A DNA stretch of 64,000 nucleotides from Endobugula sp965214375 (GTDB lineage: Bacteria; Pseudomonadota; Gammaproteobacteria; Pseudomonadales; Cellvibrionaceae): assembly GCA_965214375.1 (NCBI GenBank), contig OZ243947.1, positions 744,001 to 808,000 of the forward strand, in the 5' to 3' direction. The notes beneath the pieces were generated by a model. It did not search any database, had not been told where the DNA came from, and was given only the letters and a program-made list of their open reading frames with translations. The position numbers were made by a program, and so were the translations under genes. Of this stretch, positions 24,168 to 32,367 are shown piece by piece (the stretch's first letter is position 1; each line of letters begins with the position of its first letter).

Positions 24168-24470
24168 ATGGAATTTTCTGACAAAAAAACACTTGCTTTC
24201 GTTACCGATGGTGATAATATCATCGCCGTTACCGCAAAATCGGTAACCGGGATTGGCGTCCCGCAATTAGAAGAGGCAGACAACACGCCTTATTTAGAGA
24301 TTTGCGTGTTTTTTTGTGTCTGCAATCTGCCTGTTATGGCAGGTCGTTCGGAGCATCTTCGGGTGCGCCGTTTCCTTCTAGCGGTAACGCCAATCCGTTC
24401 GACCTGCCACCCTAAGATTGGCGTCTTCGTGTGGTGGGGTTTAAAACCTACTATAGAAGGAGACAGCTAA
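24168..24470 (+). CDS. Icd/Ash-like reading frame overlapping immunity RNA
   Basis: 100 codons; ATG follows the preceding stop by two bases. The piece AKSVTGIGVP is the hallmark of predicted 'Icd-like' or 'Ash family' phage proteins, whose frames run through P1 c4 / P4 CI type RNA segments. The amino-acid motif largely reflects the conserved RNA hairpin beneath it. The rest is Cys/Arg/Trp-rich and unlike a globular protein. Translation may be regulatory (coupling to the next gene, whose ATG overlaps the TAA) rather than making a needed product. Confidence 0.4.
   Translation: MEFSDKKTLAFVTDGDNIIAVTAKSVTGIGVPQLEEADNTPYLEICVFFCVCNLPVMAGRSEHLRVRRFLLAVTPIRSTCHPKIGVFVWWGLKPTIEGDS
24201..24316 (+). 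ncRNA. Candidate c4/CI-type antisense immunity RNA
   Basis: Two adjacent hairpins: GTTACCG-caaaat-CGGTAAC (24228-24247) and CGGGA-ttggcg-TCCCG (24248-24263). They are followed by a terminator-type stem with a T-run (24282-24315). The second hairpin's GGATTGGCGT (24250-24259) is exactly complementary to ACGCCAATCC at 24387-24396. The first hairpin's GTTACCG is complementary to CGGTAAC at 24382-24388. P1/P7 c4 and P4 CI immunity RNAs act in this way, pairing with a leader downstream in the same operon to stop expression. Ends of the RNA are estimated. Confidence 0.6.
24282..24315 (+). terminator. Terminator following the candidate immunity RNA
   Basis: AACACGC (24282-24288) pairs with GCGTGTT (24304-24310), followed by T to 24315. 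An outer GCAGACA/TGTCTGC pairing can extend the stem. It would produce the short RNA and, in the lysogen, stop transcription before the primase operon. Confidence 0.7.
24338..24427 (+). promoter_or_regulatory. Leader target region of the immunity RNA
   Basis: GGCAGGTCG (24338-24346) pairs with CGACCTGCC (24400-24408), enclosing the target ACGCCAATCC (24387-24396). A further hairpin AAGA-TTGGCG-TCTT (24414-24427) repeats the same loop as the RNA's second hairpin and can itself pair with the target. These mutually exclusive pairings precede the ribosome site of the 24470 gene by about 30 bases. Confidence 0.55.
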
Positions 24471-25255
24471 TGTCTAACACACACCCAAAAACCGTCCATA
24501 CGTTCTTCCCGCTCGATAGCGATATCGTAAAGCAAGTGTATAACCTGTGCTGCCAATTGTTAAACCCAACAGCAAACGATAAAACCTTAAGTCAAACTTA
24601 TACCGCGCTACGCAATATCGTCAATCACCATGCACCGACGGCATTGATTGATTTACGCACCGCTGCCTTATTTGAACAACTGCAACTCTCCATTGCTAAC
24701 GGCACGTATTATATTGCGCTAGATGTAGCTCTGCATAAAGCCGTGATTCGATTTGTGGCCAGCCGCGATAGTTTATTGTTAGTTCATCAATCACAAGCCG
24801 AGGAAGCCCCCGCCGAAATAATAGCAAAAGCAGATAATGAACACGCCTTAGAAATGCTTGGCGACCTTGATTACGCACACGAAAACTTGCGCTTTATCAA
24901 TCAACAATCCCAATCGCTTGCCGCCACATTGGTCTACGCACAAAAACTGCTGATTGAGCCTACAAAAACACCGCTTTTAGATAATGAAACATTGATTGCA
25001 ATGCTCAAGCTAACGGCAGACACCATTCGCAATATACAAACCCGAGCGACAAGCGCCACCGAGTCACTTGCCACAGCCGATGAACTGTCTGAACAGCTAG
25101 ATGAAATAAACGCGGGGCTTATCTTTAAAACTGCCAATTACAAGCTAATGCATGATAACGAACATTTATGGCTTAAAAACCACGAAGGCGAAGGCATGGC
25201 AATCACTTATGACGATATTGATGCAATGCTAAAAGAAAAATTTAACGACTTTTAA
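24470..25255 (+). CDS. Unknown early protein under immunity-RNA leader
   Basis: 261 residues from ATG 24470 (AAGGAG about eight bases upstream), overlapping the Icd-like stop. The N-terminal half is helical (VKQVYNLCCQLLNPTAND), with a middle acidic EHALEMLGDLDYAHENLRF and a short C-terminal beta part (YKLMHDNEHLWLKNHEGEG). No domain recognised. Its position corresponds to ant in the P1 immI operon, but the sequence does not look like a P1 Ant. Confidence 0.7.
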   Translation: MSNTHPKTVHTFFPLDSDIVKQVYNLCCQLLNPTANDKTLSQTYTALRNIVNHHAPTALIDLRTAALFEQLQLSIANGTYYIALDVALHKAVIRFVASRDSLLLVHQSQAEEAPAEIIAKADNEHALEMLGDLDYAHENLRFINQQSQSLAATLVYAQKLLIEPTKTPLLDNETLIAMLKLTADTIRNIQTRATSATESLATADELSEQLDEINAGLIFKTANYKLMHDNEHLWLKNHEGEGMAITYDDIDAMLKEKFNDF

Positions 25256-25285
25256 CCCATCATTAACCACAACTGGAGAAAAACC

Positions 25286-25828
25286 ATGCAAAACGAAGAT
25301 ACTAAGATCACACAATTCAACTTTCAAGAAATCGCAGTAAGTGAGGCGATATTTATTGAGGGTATTCCATATTTTACCCGCCGAGCCATTGGCGAGTGGT
25401 TGGAATACAAAGATCCTCAAAATGGTATTGATGCCATTATCAGTAGGAAATCGAGCATTGATAGTTATTCAGTACCTGTCAATCTGTCAGGTACTGACGG
25501 CAAAAACTATGAAACCAAAGTCTATCACCCCATTGGCTTTTTGCTCATTGTGATGGAATCAGATCAACCCAAGGCAACCACGATGAAAGAGCAAGTGGCC
25601 TCGTTTGTGTGGGAGTACGGGCGCAGTAACGTAACCCCTAAAGATCGTATTCAGCTGGGCAACCAGCGCATCAATTTATTAGGCAAGCTCAACACCTGTA
25701 CCAATACGTTTGTTCGTGAAGGACTGTATGACCAACTCACCGAAGTGACGTTAGCGCTGGGCTTACCGCTGCCCGATAAAGTGTTACTTAACAATAGCGA
25801 CCCTCGACAGCTAATGCTCAATCAATAA
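25286..25828 (+). CDS. BRO-N domain antirepressor-like protein
   Basis: 180 residues. EAIFIEGIPYFTRRAIGEWL, then KVYHPIGFLLIVMES and ASFVWEYGRS, give the BRO-N domain at residues 18-115. The C-terminal helical region ends NLLGKLNTCTNTFVREGLYD. Such proteins are common just before phage primase genes. ATG after CTGGAGAAAAACC. Followed by a hairpin at 25841 before the primase gene. Confidence 0.75.
   Translation: MQNEDTKITQFNFQEIAVSEAIFIEGIPYFTRRAIGEWLEYKDPQNGIDAIISRKSSIDSYSVPVNLSGTDGKNYETKVYHPIGFLLIVMESDQPKATTMKEQVASFVWEYGRSNVTPKDRIQLGNQRINLLGKLNTCTNTFVREGLYDQLTEVTLALGLPLPDKVLLNNSDPRQLMLNQ
25469..25497. repeat. 10-bp inverted repeat inside BRO-N gene
   Basis: TCAGTACCTG (25469-25478), nine-base loop, CAGGTACTGA (25488-25497); the arms are perfect. 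It encodes SVPVNLSGTDG just ahead of the conserved VYHPIGF strand. Confidence 0.85.
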
Positions 25829-25840
25829 CTGCAACGCTTA

Positions 25841-25862
25841 GGGCGGTTCGCCGCCCCATTTT
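25841..25862 (+). terminator. GC-rich hairpin with UUCG loop before primase gene
   Basis: GGGCGG-TTCG-CCGCCC (25841-25856), followed by CATTTTTAA. A very stable hairpin with a tetraloop and a short T-run, so a partial terminator or mRNA-end stabiliser. Confidence 0.6.
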
Positions 25863-25884
25863 TAACGAGGCCGAAAGAATCACA

Positions 25885-28638
25885 ATGCGAAATACATTAA
25901 TAAAAAATGAAATCATCGAGCGCTTAATCGCTGAGTTTCAATTTAAAGAAACCACCGATTTTTTGCGCCAAGGTGTCTGCCCTAGTTGTGGTAAAAAAGA
26001 GCTTTACATCAATAAGCAACACCCATGGATGCTGCGTTGTGGGCGCTTGAATAATTGTGGCTATGAAGAAAAGACACGCGACCTCTATAAAGACGTTTTT
26101 GAAAACCTCAATGAAGAGTATGAGGCTACCACGCAGAACCCTACCGCCACTGCAGATGCCTATATGCAGCTACAACGTGGTTTTAGTCTGGTTAATTTAA
26201 AAGGCGCATACCGCCAAGGCAGCTTTTATTCATCACGTATTAAGAAGAAAACTGCCACGGTGGTATTTGATATATGCAAAGAGAACAATGTGTATATGGA
26301 GCGTTTTGTAGAGACGCTTTATATTCCCGATGATGATGGAGAGATCGAACCCCGTCAACAAAACTTTAATGGGAGTTACCAAGGCTTATTCTGGAATAAC
26401 CCACTACAAAGCATTAAGCCTGACGATACGGTTTACATTACCGAGGCATGCATTGATGCTATATCGTTACAGCAAAATGGCTATAAAGCTGTCGCTGCAC
26501 TGACATGCTATAACTACCCAAAGAAAAGTATTGAACAGCTAGACCCACATAAAACCATCAATTGGGTGTGGGCACTTGACGGTGATAAAGCCGGACGCAA
26601 ATACATGGCAAAATTTGCCCTTGCCATGCAAGATGAGGGTTATAAATCTTGTGCCGCGGTACCACCACACGGCAAAGAAAAGACCGACTGGAACGATTTA
26701 CACCAGTCTCAGGAAATCACATCGGAACAAATGGAGGAATATCGCTATCAAGGTGGCTTATTAACCGCACGTACCGCACTAGCTAAAGCACTGTTGATAT
26801 GGAATAAACGAGGTACCAACACATTCCCGCTCGATTTTAATAATCGCACATATTGGTTCAGCATGAATATTGAAAAATTCGGCAAAACCTTAGAAAAGAT
26901 AAAAGAACAGGCAGAAGAAAGTGGAGAAATCATAAGTGATAAAGAGCTACGAGAAAAAGCAGCCGACGAAGCCAATAATATTTACGAAATCGCCAATTGT
27001 AGTATTCAATTCCTCTATTACCAACGCAACGAACTCACCGATGAAAGCTGGTACTACGCTCGAGTAACTTTTCCACACCGTGGAAAACCAATAAAGCTAA
27101 CTTTTAGCAATAGCCAAATACTAGCATCAAGCAAATTTTCAGAGCGCTTATTAGTTGCACCTGGTGCGGTTTTTGATGGCAATAGCACACAATTAACACG
27201 CCTTGTTAAACCAAAAATTTTCGATATTAAAACCGTTAGCACCGTCGACTTTATTGGATACAGCAGAGAACACAATACTTACATTTTTAATGACAAGGCG
27301 GTACACAAAGGCCGTATTATCGATATTAATGAAGAAGACTATTTTGAGGTTGGGAAAAAATCAATTAAGTCTCTCACTCGCACCCCTGAAATTGTTATTT
27401 CAACTTCCCACAAGTACCAAGATACGTGGGTAAAACACGTATGGGCATGTTGGGGGCCTAGTGGATTTGCTGCACTGGCCTTTTGGTTTGGTAGCCTGTT
27501 TGCCGAGCAAATACGGGCAAAACAAGAAAGTTACCCCTTCTTAGAATTAGTCGGTGAACCTGGTAGCGGTAAATCGACGCTGTTGGAGTTTTTGTGGATG
27601 CTCTACGGGCGCAAAGACCACGAAGGTTTTGACCCGAGTAAAGCAACCGCGGCAGCCCGTGCACGTAATATGAGCCAAGTTGCCAACCTTCCTGTTGTAT
27701 TTCTTGAGGGTGATCGAGAGGACGACGACAAAAGCCGTAGCCGTTCTATGGACTGGAACGAAATGAAAACCGCCTACAATGGTCGCCCAACACGCTCACG
27801 TGGTTTAAAAAATTCAGGCAATGAAACCTATGAGCCACCCTTTAGAGCCACGGTGGTTATTTCACAAAATGCCGACGTAAGCGCCAGCGAAGCTATCTTG
27901 CAGCGGATTGTGCATATTAAATTCACAAGGGAAAACCACACCGCAGAAACAAAAGCCGCGGCAGATTGGCTAGCAAAAGCCGATATGCAAAACCTGAGTT
28001 ACTTTTTGCTAAAAGGCGCTACCCAAGAAGAAGCCGTACTTAAAATCCTTACCGAGCGGCAGCCTATTTACGAACAAAAGTTACTTGAAAACCCTGAAAT
28101 CAAAACCGTTCGTATTGCTAAAAACCATGCACAAATCATGGCACTTGTGGATGCACTAAGCACCGTTATTTCTATAACTAAAGAACAACGAGCCGAGACA
28201 TTGAGAGAACTTGCCCAAATGGCTGTTGACCGTCAACAGGCTATCGGCGCTGATCATCCTATGGTGGCACAATTTTGGGAAACCTTTTATTACCTTAATG
28301 ATGCCGCGGCAACGGTTAAGACTGAGGCACAAAGAGCCAGTTTTGATGAGTCTGATTTTGACTTTGACAATGAAGAAGAAAAGGAATTTGCCCAAGAATA
28401 TATACCTGGTCTTAACCACAGCAAAGACCCGAACCTTATAGCGGTCAACCTCAACGAATTTGACGAGATTCGACAAAAACATAATCAGCAAATGATTCTA
28501 ATGTCGGGTCTTAAAAAGCTGCTTAAAGCCAGCCGTAGCCACAAGTTTAAAGAAGTCAAAGTGGTCAACAGCGCAATCACTCAAAAATCAAAAAAATGCT
28601 GGGTTTTCGAGAAGCCCCAAAGAGGCAAATATGCTTGA
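25885..28638 (+). CDS. Primase-helicase for phage replication
   Basis: 917 residues. An N-terminal zinc ribbon (C32, C35, C52, C58) is followed by a TOPRIM core (VYITEACIDAISLQQNGYKAV, then VWALDGDKAGRKY at about residues 195-240). A long linker precedes a helicase with Walker A GEPGSGKST near residue 557 and a VVFLEGDREDD Walker-B-like stretch. One chain would thus unwind DNA and make primers, like other prophage primase-helicases and functionally like P4 alpha. There is no P2-type A replication nickase in the window. Ribosome site CGAGGCCGAAAGAATCACA is moderate. Overlaps the next gene by eight bases. Confidence 0.92.
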   Translation: MRNTLIKNEIIERLIAEFQFKETTDFLRQGVCPSCGKKELYINKQHPWMLRCGRLNNCGYEEKTRDLYKDVFENLNEEYEATTQNPTATADAYMQLQRGFSLVNLKGAYRQGSFYSSRIKKKTATVVFDICKENNVYMERFVETLYIPDDDGEIEPRQQNFNGSYQGLFWNNPLQSIKPDDTVYITEACIDAISLQQNGYKAVAALTCYNYPKKSIEQLDPHKTINWVWALDGDKAGRKYMAKFALAMQDEGYKSCAAVPPHGKEKTDWNDLHQSQEITSEQMEEYRYQGGLLTARTALAKALLIWNKRGTNTFPLDFNNRTYWFSMNIEKFGKTLEKIKEQAEESGEIISDKELREKAADEANNIYEIANCSIQFLYYQRNELTDESWYYARVTFPHRGKPIKLTFSNSQILASSKFSERLLVAPGAVFDGNSTQLTRLVKPKIFDIKTVSTVDFIGYSREHNTYIFNDKAVHKGRIIDINEEDYFEVGKKSIKSLTRTPEIVISTSHKYQDTWVKHVWACWGPSGFAALAFWFGSLFAEQIRAKQESYPFLELVGEPGSGKSTLLEFLWMLYGRKDHEGFDPSKATAAARARNMSQVANLPVVFLEGDREDDDKSRSRSMDWNEMKTAYNGRPTRSRGLKNSGNETYEPPFRATVVISQNADVSASEAILQRIVHIKFTRENHTAETKAAADWLAKADMQNLSYFLLKGATQEEAVLKILTERQPIYEQKLLENPEIKTVRIAKNHAQIMALVDALSTVISITKEQRAETLRELAQMAVDRQQAIGADHPMVAQFWETFYYLNDAAATVKTEAQRASFDESDFDFDNEEEKEFAQEYIPGLNHSKDPNLIAVNLNEFDEIRQKHNQQMILMSGLKKLLKASRSHKFKEVKVVNSAITQKSKKCWVFEKPQRGKYA

Positions 28639-28948
28639 TGCAAAATTAATAGTAACTGAAGAAGGCGATGCAATACGCATAAAAGTTAGCTGCTGTATTC
28701 AGCACGCATGGGCAACTGAGTCGATTTATGTGGAGGTTACAGACGTGGCAACCGTAGTGCTGCAGCCGATTATGGAAACCAGAGCCGCAATGAAGCCAGA
28801 AGAAGCCGCCGTTTATGCCAGCTTTGTACGCTACCTCGCCGTCGTGACAGAAGGCATTAACGCCATGGTTGAAGAAAAGACGGTAAGTAATATCAACAAA
28901 ATATTTACCTTCACTATCACCGGTTCACAAACACTAAGTTACCAATAG
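28631..28948 (+). CDS. Small protein of unknown function
   Basis: 105 residues, mixed alpha/beta, with VVLQPIMETRAAMKPEEAAV in the centre. It starts inside the primase end (GGCAAATATG context), so it is translationally coupled. No recognisable domain. Confidence 0.6.
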   Translation: MLDAKLIVTEEGDAIRIKVSCCIQHAWATESIYVEVTDVATVVLQPIMETRAAMKPEEAAVYASFVRYLAVVTEGINAMVEEKTVSNINKIFTFTITGSQTLSYQ

Positions 28949-28957
28949 GAGATTAGC

Positions 28958-29491
28958 ATGGCAGATTTTGATAAAGCATTTGCACATACCATGAGCGCTG
29001 AAGGGGGCTATGTGAATGACCCGCAAGACCCTGGTGGCGAAACCTATATGGGTGTTGCCCGCACCCGTAACAGTAAATGGGATGGCTGGGTAACTATCGA
29101 CTTGCTTAAACAAAAAAGTGGATTCCCTAAAAACCTCGATAGTGATGAAACCCTGCAACAGCAAGTGAAAGACCTATACGAAGCGAATTACTGGGATGCT
29201 GTGCAAGGCGACAACATTATTGACCAAGACGTTGCCGAGTCTATTTTTGACTTTGCGGTCAATGCTGGAGTTCGCACTAGCTCACGTTTAGCGCAATTAT
29301 CGGTAGGTGCCACACCTGACGGAATTATTGGCGAACAAAGTATTGCTATGATCAACAACACCGATGATGCCATGTTTCTAGCCACATTCGCACTGGCGAA
29401 GATTGAACGCTATGTCGCAATTTGCAAAAAACGCCCCGCTAGCCGCAAGTACTTCTTCGGATGGGTGCGCAGAACTTTGGAGGCCCTGTAA
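28958..29491 (+). CDS. Endolysin, GH108 N-acetylmuramidase family
   Basis: 177 residues. EGGYVNDPQDPGGETYMGVA near residue 16 is the GH108 signature, including the catalytic glutamate; a central FDFAVNAG and a C-terminal peptidoglycan-binding-like tail (ALAKIERYVAICKKRPASRKY) complete it. It cleaves cell-wall glycan at lysis. No signal peptide, so it needs the adjacent holin. ATG after AGGAGATTAGC. Confidence 0.93.
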   Translation: MADFDKAFAHTMSAEGGYVNDPQDPGGETYMGVARTRNSKWDGWVTIDLLKQKSGFPKNLDSDETLQQQVKDLYEANYWDAVQGDNIIDQDVAESIFDFAVNAGVRTSSRLAQLSVGATPDGIIGEQSIAMINNTDDAMFLATFALAKIERYVAICKKRPASRKYFFGWVRRTLEAL

Positions 29492-29982
29492 TGAGTTTTT
29501 TAAGAAAAATAGTGAGTAAAACAGGTGGCGGTATTGTTGAGGCGGTAAGCAATGGGCTAGACAGCCTATTTACCAGCGATGAAGAACGCATGGAACTTAA
29601 CAACGAAATGCAGAAAGCAGAAATGTCCTATAACGTCGAAATGCGCACACTCGATATCGAAGAAACCAAAACCTATTTGGCTGATGTAGATAGTGCACGA
29701 ACCAACCAAAGCCGAGTACAAGAAAGTGAACATGCAAGCTGGCTTGCTAAAAATGTACACCCACTGTTAGCGGTAAGCATTATTGCTCTTACTTTTTTAA
29801 TGTTCTTCTGGATTTTAAGCGGCACGATCAAACTAGAAGATAACGGCATGAAAGACATTGTGATTTACATATTAGGTGCGCTAACCACCATTGCCACTCA
29901 AGTCGTCGCCTACTTCTTTGGCTCTAGCCAAGGCAGCAAGGACAAGCAAAAAGCATTAGATAAGGCTGTATCGGAAAGGTAG
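29491..29982 (+). CDS. Holin, 3-TM (GTA-holin-like)
   Basis: 163 residues from the ATG that overlaps the endolysin stop. An N-terminal helical acidic domain (LTSDEERMELNNEMQKAEM type) precedes membrane spans HPLLAVSIIALTFLMFFWIL and DIVIYILGALTTIATQVVAY and a GSSQGSKDKQKALDKA tail, the layout of the 3-TM holin family. It releases the endolysin. No spanin pair is evident nearby. Confidence 0.85.
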   Translation: MSFLRKIVSKTGGGIVEAVSNGLDSLFTSDEERMELNNEMQKAEMSYNVEMRTLDIEETKTYLADVDSARTNQSRVQESEHASWLAKNVHPLLAVSIIALTFLMFFWILSGTIKLEDNGMKDIVIYILGALTTIATQVVAYFFGSSQGSKDKQKALDKAVSER

Positions 29983-29987
29983 TCAAT

Positions 29988-30266
29988 ATGAAATTTAATT
30001 TTAAACAAAGAGAAAAAGATACACGAATTACAGAAGGATTGATAGGAGATGTTTTTCCAGTAAGAAAAACAGGAAAGGGAACGGCTTATTTTTTAGTGGT
30101 TGCCATACATGGTGAAATTTTAAATAACACCAGTGTTATCTGTTTAGATATTGATGGCAATATTATCGGCGCTCAAAGGATTAACTCAACAAGCTTACTT
30201 GACAGACCAAGGCTAGGATTTGTCGAAAACTTATCTCAGCTTGAGTTTGAAGTTGTGCCTGTATGA
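29988..30266 (+). CDS. Small protein of unknown function
   Basis: 92 residues, five bases after the holin gene, beta-rich (TAYFLVVAIHGEILNNTSVI). GGAAAGG lies about 11 bases ahead. The tight spacing suggests membership in the lysis transcript. No domain recognised. Confidence 0.6.
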   Translation: MKFNFKQREKDTRITEGLIGDVFPVRKTGKGTAYFLVVAIHGEILNNTSVICLDIDGNIIGAQRINSTSLLDRPRLGFVENLSQLEFEVVPV

Positions 30267-30297
30267 GCCATCACCCTGAATATAACGCAGACAAATA

Positions 30298-30315
30298 AGC
30301 GCAGTGTTTTGCGCT
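30298..30315 (+). other. Hairpin between small genes
   Basis: AGCGCA-gtgttt-TGCGCT, perfect arms, no T-run. A similar short hairpin (GCGGC-agtt-GCCGC, 30622-30635) precedes the gene at 30648, so each of these small genes is headed by a GC-rich stem. Confidence 0.4.
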
Positions 30316-30343
30316 GTCGCAATAACGAAAAATGAGGAACGAT

Positions 30344-30610
30344 ATGAGCGAGTTTTTATATGGCAACCCTTGCAACTATAACGGATTAAAAGTTGTTGAA
30401 AATCCAATGTTAACTGTAGCTGGCGAGCCTTACGAGAAAAAAATAACCATTAAAGAAAGGTTTTTTTCTTTACAGTGGCGACCACTTAAAAAAACTAGAA
30501 CTATTGTTCCTAAAGTTCCTAGCAGAGAAGTTGTGATAAATGGAGATACGGTATATTGCCACCCATCGGTAGCAATAGAATTAAAGCGGCAGTTATTTTC
30601 TGCCATATAA
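30344..30610 (+). CDS. Conserved small phage protein, unknown function
   Basis: 88 residues from ATG 30344 with GAGGAACG before it; an ATG at 30332 overlaps that site. The motif KERFFSLQWRPLKKTRTIVP is one I recognise from small tailed-phage proteins of enterobacterial and related phages whose function is unknown. Confidence 0.65.
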   Translation: MSEFLYGNPCNYNGLKVVENPMLTVAGEPYEKKITIKERFFSLQWRPLKKTRTIVPKVPSREVVINGDTVYCHPSVAIELKRQLFSAI

Positions 30611-30647
30611 CCCCAGTGTATGCGGCAGTTGCCGCGAGGAATTTTTA

Positions 30648-30962
30648 ATGAAACCCACGAAAGCTGAACACAATAGAAATATGCTAAACGAACAGTTTGG
30701 TGGCAACTGTCCGAATGACACCGTTGTTATGCCGCGTGAACTAACTGCGGAGAATGGCGCTAAGGCACTGTTAATAGGCGAATTTAGCGAGATCACTGAA
30801 ATAGAATGCCCTTATTGTGCTGGCACTGATTGGCTAGATGTTGATGAAACTATGACGTGCGATTGTTGTGATGGTAAAGGCACGTACCTCGCCAAAACCA
30901 CCGTCGGGTGGGACACGATAAAAGCTATTTATGCAAAAGCTGTAGAGCACTTAGCGGCATAA
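30648..30962 (+). CDS. Small zinc-binding protein
   Basis: 104 residues. CPYCAGTDWLDVDET then CDCCDGKGTY gives two Cys-x2-Cys pairs followed by G-K-G, similar to half of a DnaJ zinc centre. The N-terminus is helical. GCGAGGAA precedes the ATG. Function unknown. Confidence 0.65.
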   Translation: MKPTKAEHNRNMLNEQFGGNCPNDTVVMPRELTAENGAKALLIGEFSEITEIECPYCAGTDWLDVDETMTCDCCDGKGTYLAKTTVGWDTIKAIYAKAVEHLAA

Positions 30963-30991
30963 CACCATGGTAAGCAGGAAAGTTAATTAAT

Positions 30992-31201
30992 ATGCTAGCA
31001 AGCTACCGAAAAGCCAACAAAGACTTCTTTGAGCCACGCTGCGCACCAAAGCGTAGTGAGTGGCAAAAATGGGTTGAAGATGGCTTGGTCAAAGGAAAAG
31101 TGATCGGAGATAGTGTATTTATTGACCTAAACTGGTTTGCAGCTAATGACATAATCAAGCCAACCGAACAAAAAACTCGTGGAATTGATCTACTAACTTA
31201 A
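30992..31201 (+). CDS. Candidate excisionase / recombination directionality factor
   Basis: 69 residues just before the integrase. KRSEWQKWVEDGLVKGKVIGD followed by VFIDLNWFA resembles the winged-helix excisionase-like proteins, in which a short helix-turn-helix chooses an Arg/Lys-rich wing. The gap to int is two bases, so they are co-expressed. Confidence 0.6.
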   Translation: MLASYRKANKDFFEPRCAPKRSEWQKWVEDGLVKGKVIGDSVFIDLNWFAANDIIKPTEQKTRGIDLLT

Positions 31202-31203
31202 CT

Positions 31204-32367
31204 ATGATTGAGCCCATGAGACCCAAAAAACCCCGTTTTGCACCCTGCGGCACACAGCTAGCGGACAATCTTTACATGGATAGTAAAGGGCGAAAAGACC
31301 ACTATCGCTATAAACGACCCGATGGAACCTTCAAAGGTTTTGCTGCCTCTAGCGCTGAAGAAGCTAACAATATTGCTGAAGAAGCCAATTCTATCAGGCA
31401 TATAGACCTGCCTATTGAGAAAAAACACCCTTTACGTGACCAGTTGGCTTTTTATGTACCTCAATATGTTTCTTATCAAGAATCAATCAACCCAGACCTA
31501 AAAAAGAAACGTAGCTGGGATAATAGAAAGTATGCGCTGAAACAGTTCGCTAAAGAATTTGAGCTATTACGCGACCTATCTCACGAGCCAATAAGAACCT
31601 GGTGGGATACTCTGACATATTCACAACAAAAGCTACGGATGAGTGCATTCAGAACGTTTTTTAATTGGCTAATGGGTAAAGGATTAGTACCAAAATTAGA
31701 CTTTAACCCATTTACCACAGCCGACGATAAGCCACGATTATTACTTAAAACAAAGCCCAAAAAGCAGCGCAAAACGCTAACTCAAGACGATTACAATAAA
31801 ATACACAAAGCCGCCGGCGATATTGATTACCAAGCATTACAAATTGCAATGGAGATATCGCGCTACACCACACTTCGTGAAGGTGATATATGCGCATTGA
31901 AATGGACCAATATAGAAAACGGAGTATTACGTGTTGTTGTTAGTAAGTCAGTTGCTCAAAAAGGCACAGCTAGAGCCACACGCCACCAGTGGACATTAGC
32001 ACAACACCCGCTACTAAAACGTTCGATCGATAAAGCAAGAGAACTATCGCTACAAAACAAAAGATGCCCATTTATCATTAATCATAAACCGAAGCGACGT
32101 GTATGGAATGAGCAAAAAGAACACCTTTACCAAGTAACGCCGGATAGACTAAGCAGAATGTTTGCAGAAGCTCGAGAAGCTGCAAAAATTGAAGGCACCA
32201 CCTTTCACGAAGTACGTGGGTTATCAGCAACACTGCTGAAAAAACAAGGCTATACCAACTCAGAAATACAAGATTTAATGGCTCATGAATCGATAACGAC
32301 GACGATAGGTTATCAGGATCCAAACGAACTACCATACACCGAGGTTAACTTAAAACTAGACAAATAG
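31204..32367 (+). CDS. int: Tyrosine-type integrase
   Basis: 387 residues. An N-terminal arm-binding and a core-binding domain (SYQESINPDLKKKRSWDNRK) precede the catalytic domain with TLREGDICALKW (catalytic Arg), FHEVRGLSATLL (His-x2-Arg), MAHES (His) and the IGYQDP tyrosine. It ends about 70 bases from the tRNA-Pro 3' end, the usual position for an integrase that uses the tRNA as attB. Its stop codon lies in the first of three short tandem repeats. Confidence 0.95.
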   Translation: MIEPMRPKKPRFAPCGTQLADNLYMDSKGRKDHYRYKRPDGTFKGFAASSAEEANNIAEEANSIRHIDLPIEKKHPLRDQLAFYVPQYVSYQESINPDLKKKRSWDNRKYALKQFAKEFELLRDLSHEPIRTWWDTLTYSQQKLRMSAFRTFFNWLMGKGLVPKLDFNPFTTADDKPRLLLKTKPKKQRKTLTQDDYNKIHKAAGDIDYQALQIAMEISRYTTLREGDICALKWTNIENGVLRVVVSKSVAQKGTARATRHQWTLAQHPLLKRSIDKARELSLQNKRCPFIINHKPKRRVWNEQKEHLYQVTPDRLSRMFAEAREAAKIEGTTFHEVRGLSATLLKKQGYTNSEIQDLMAHESITTTIGYQDPNELPYTEVNLKLDK

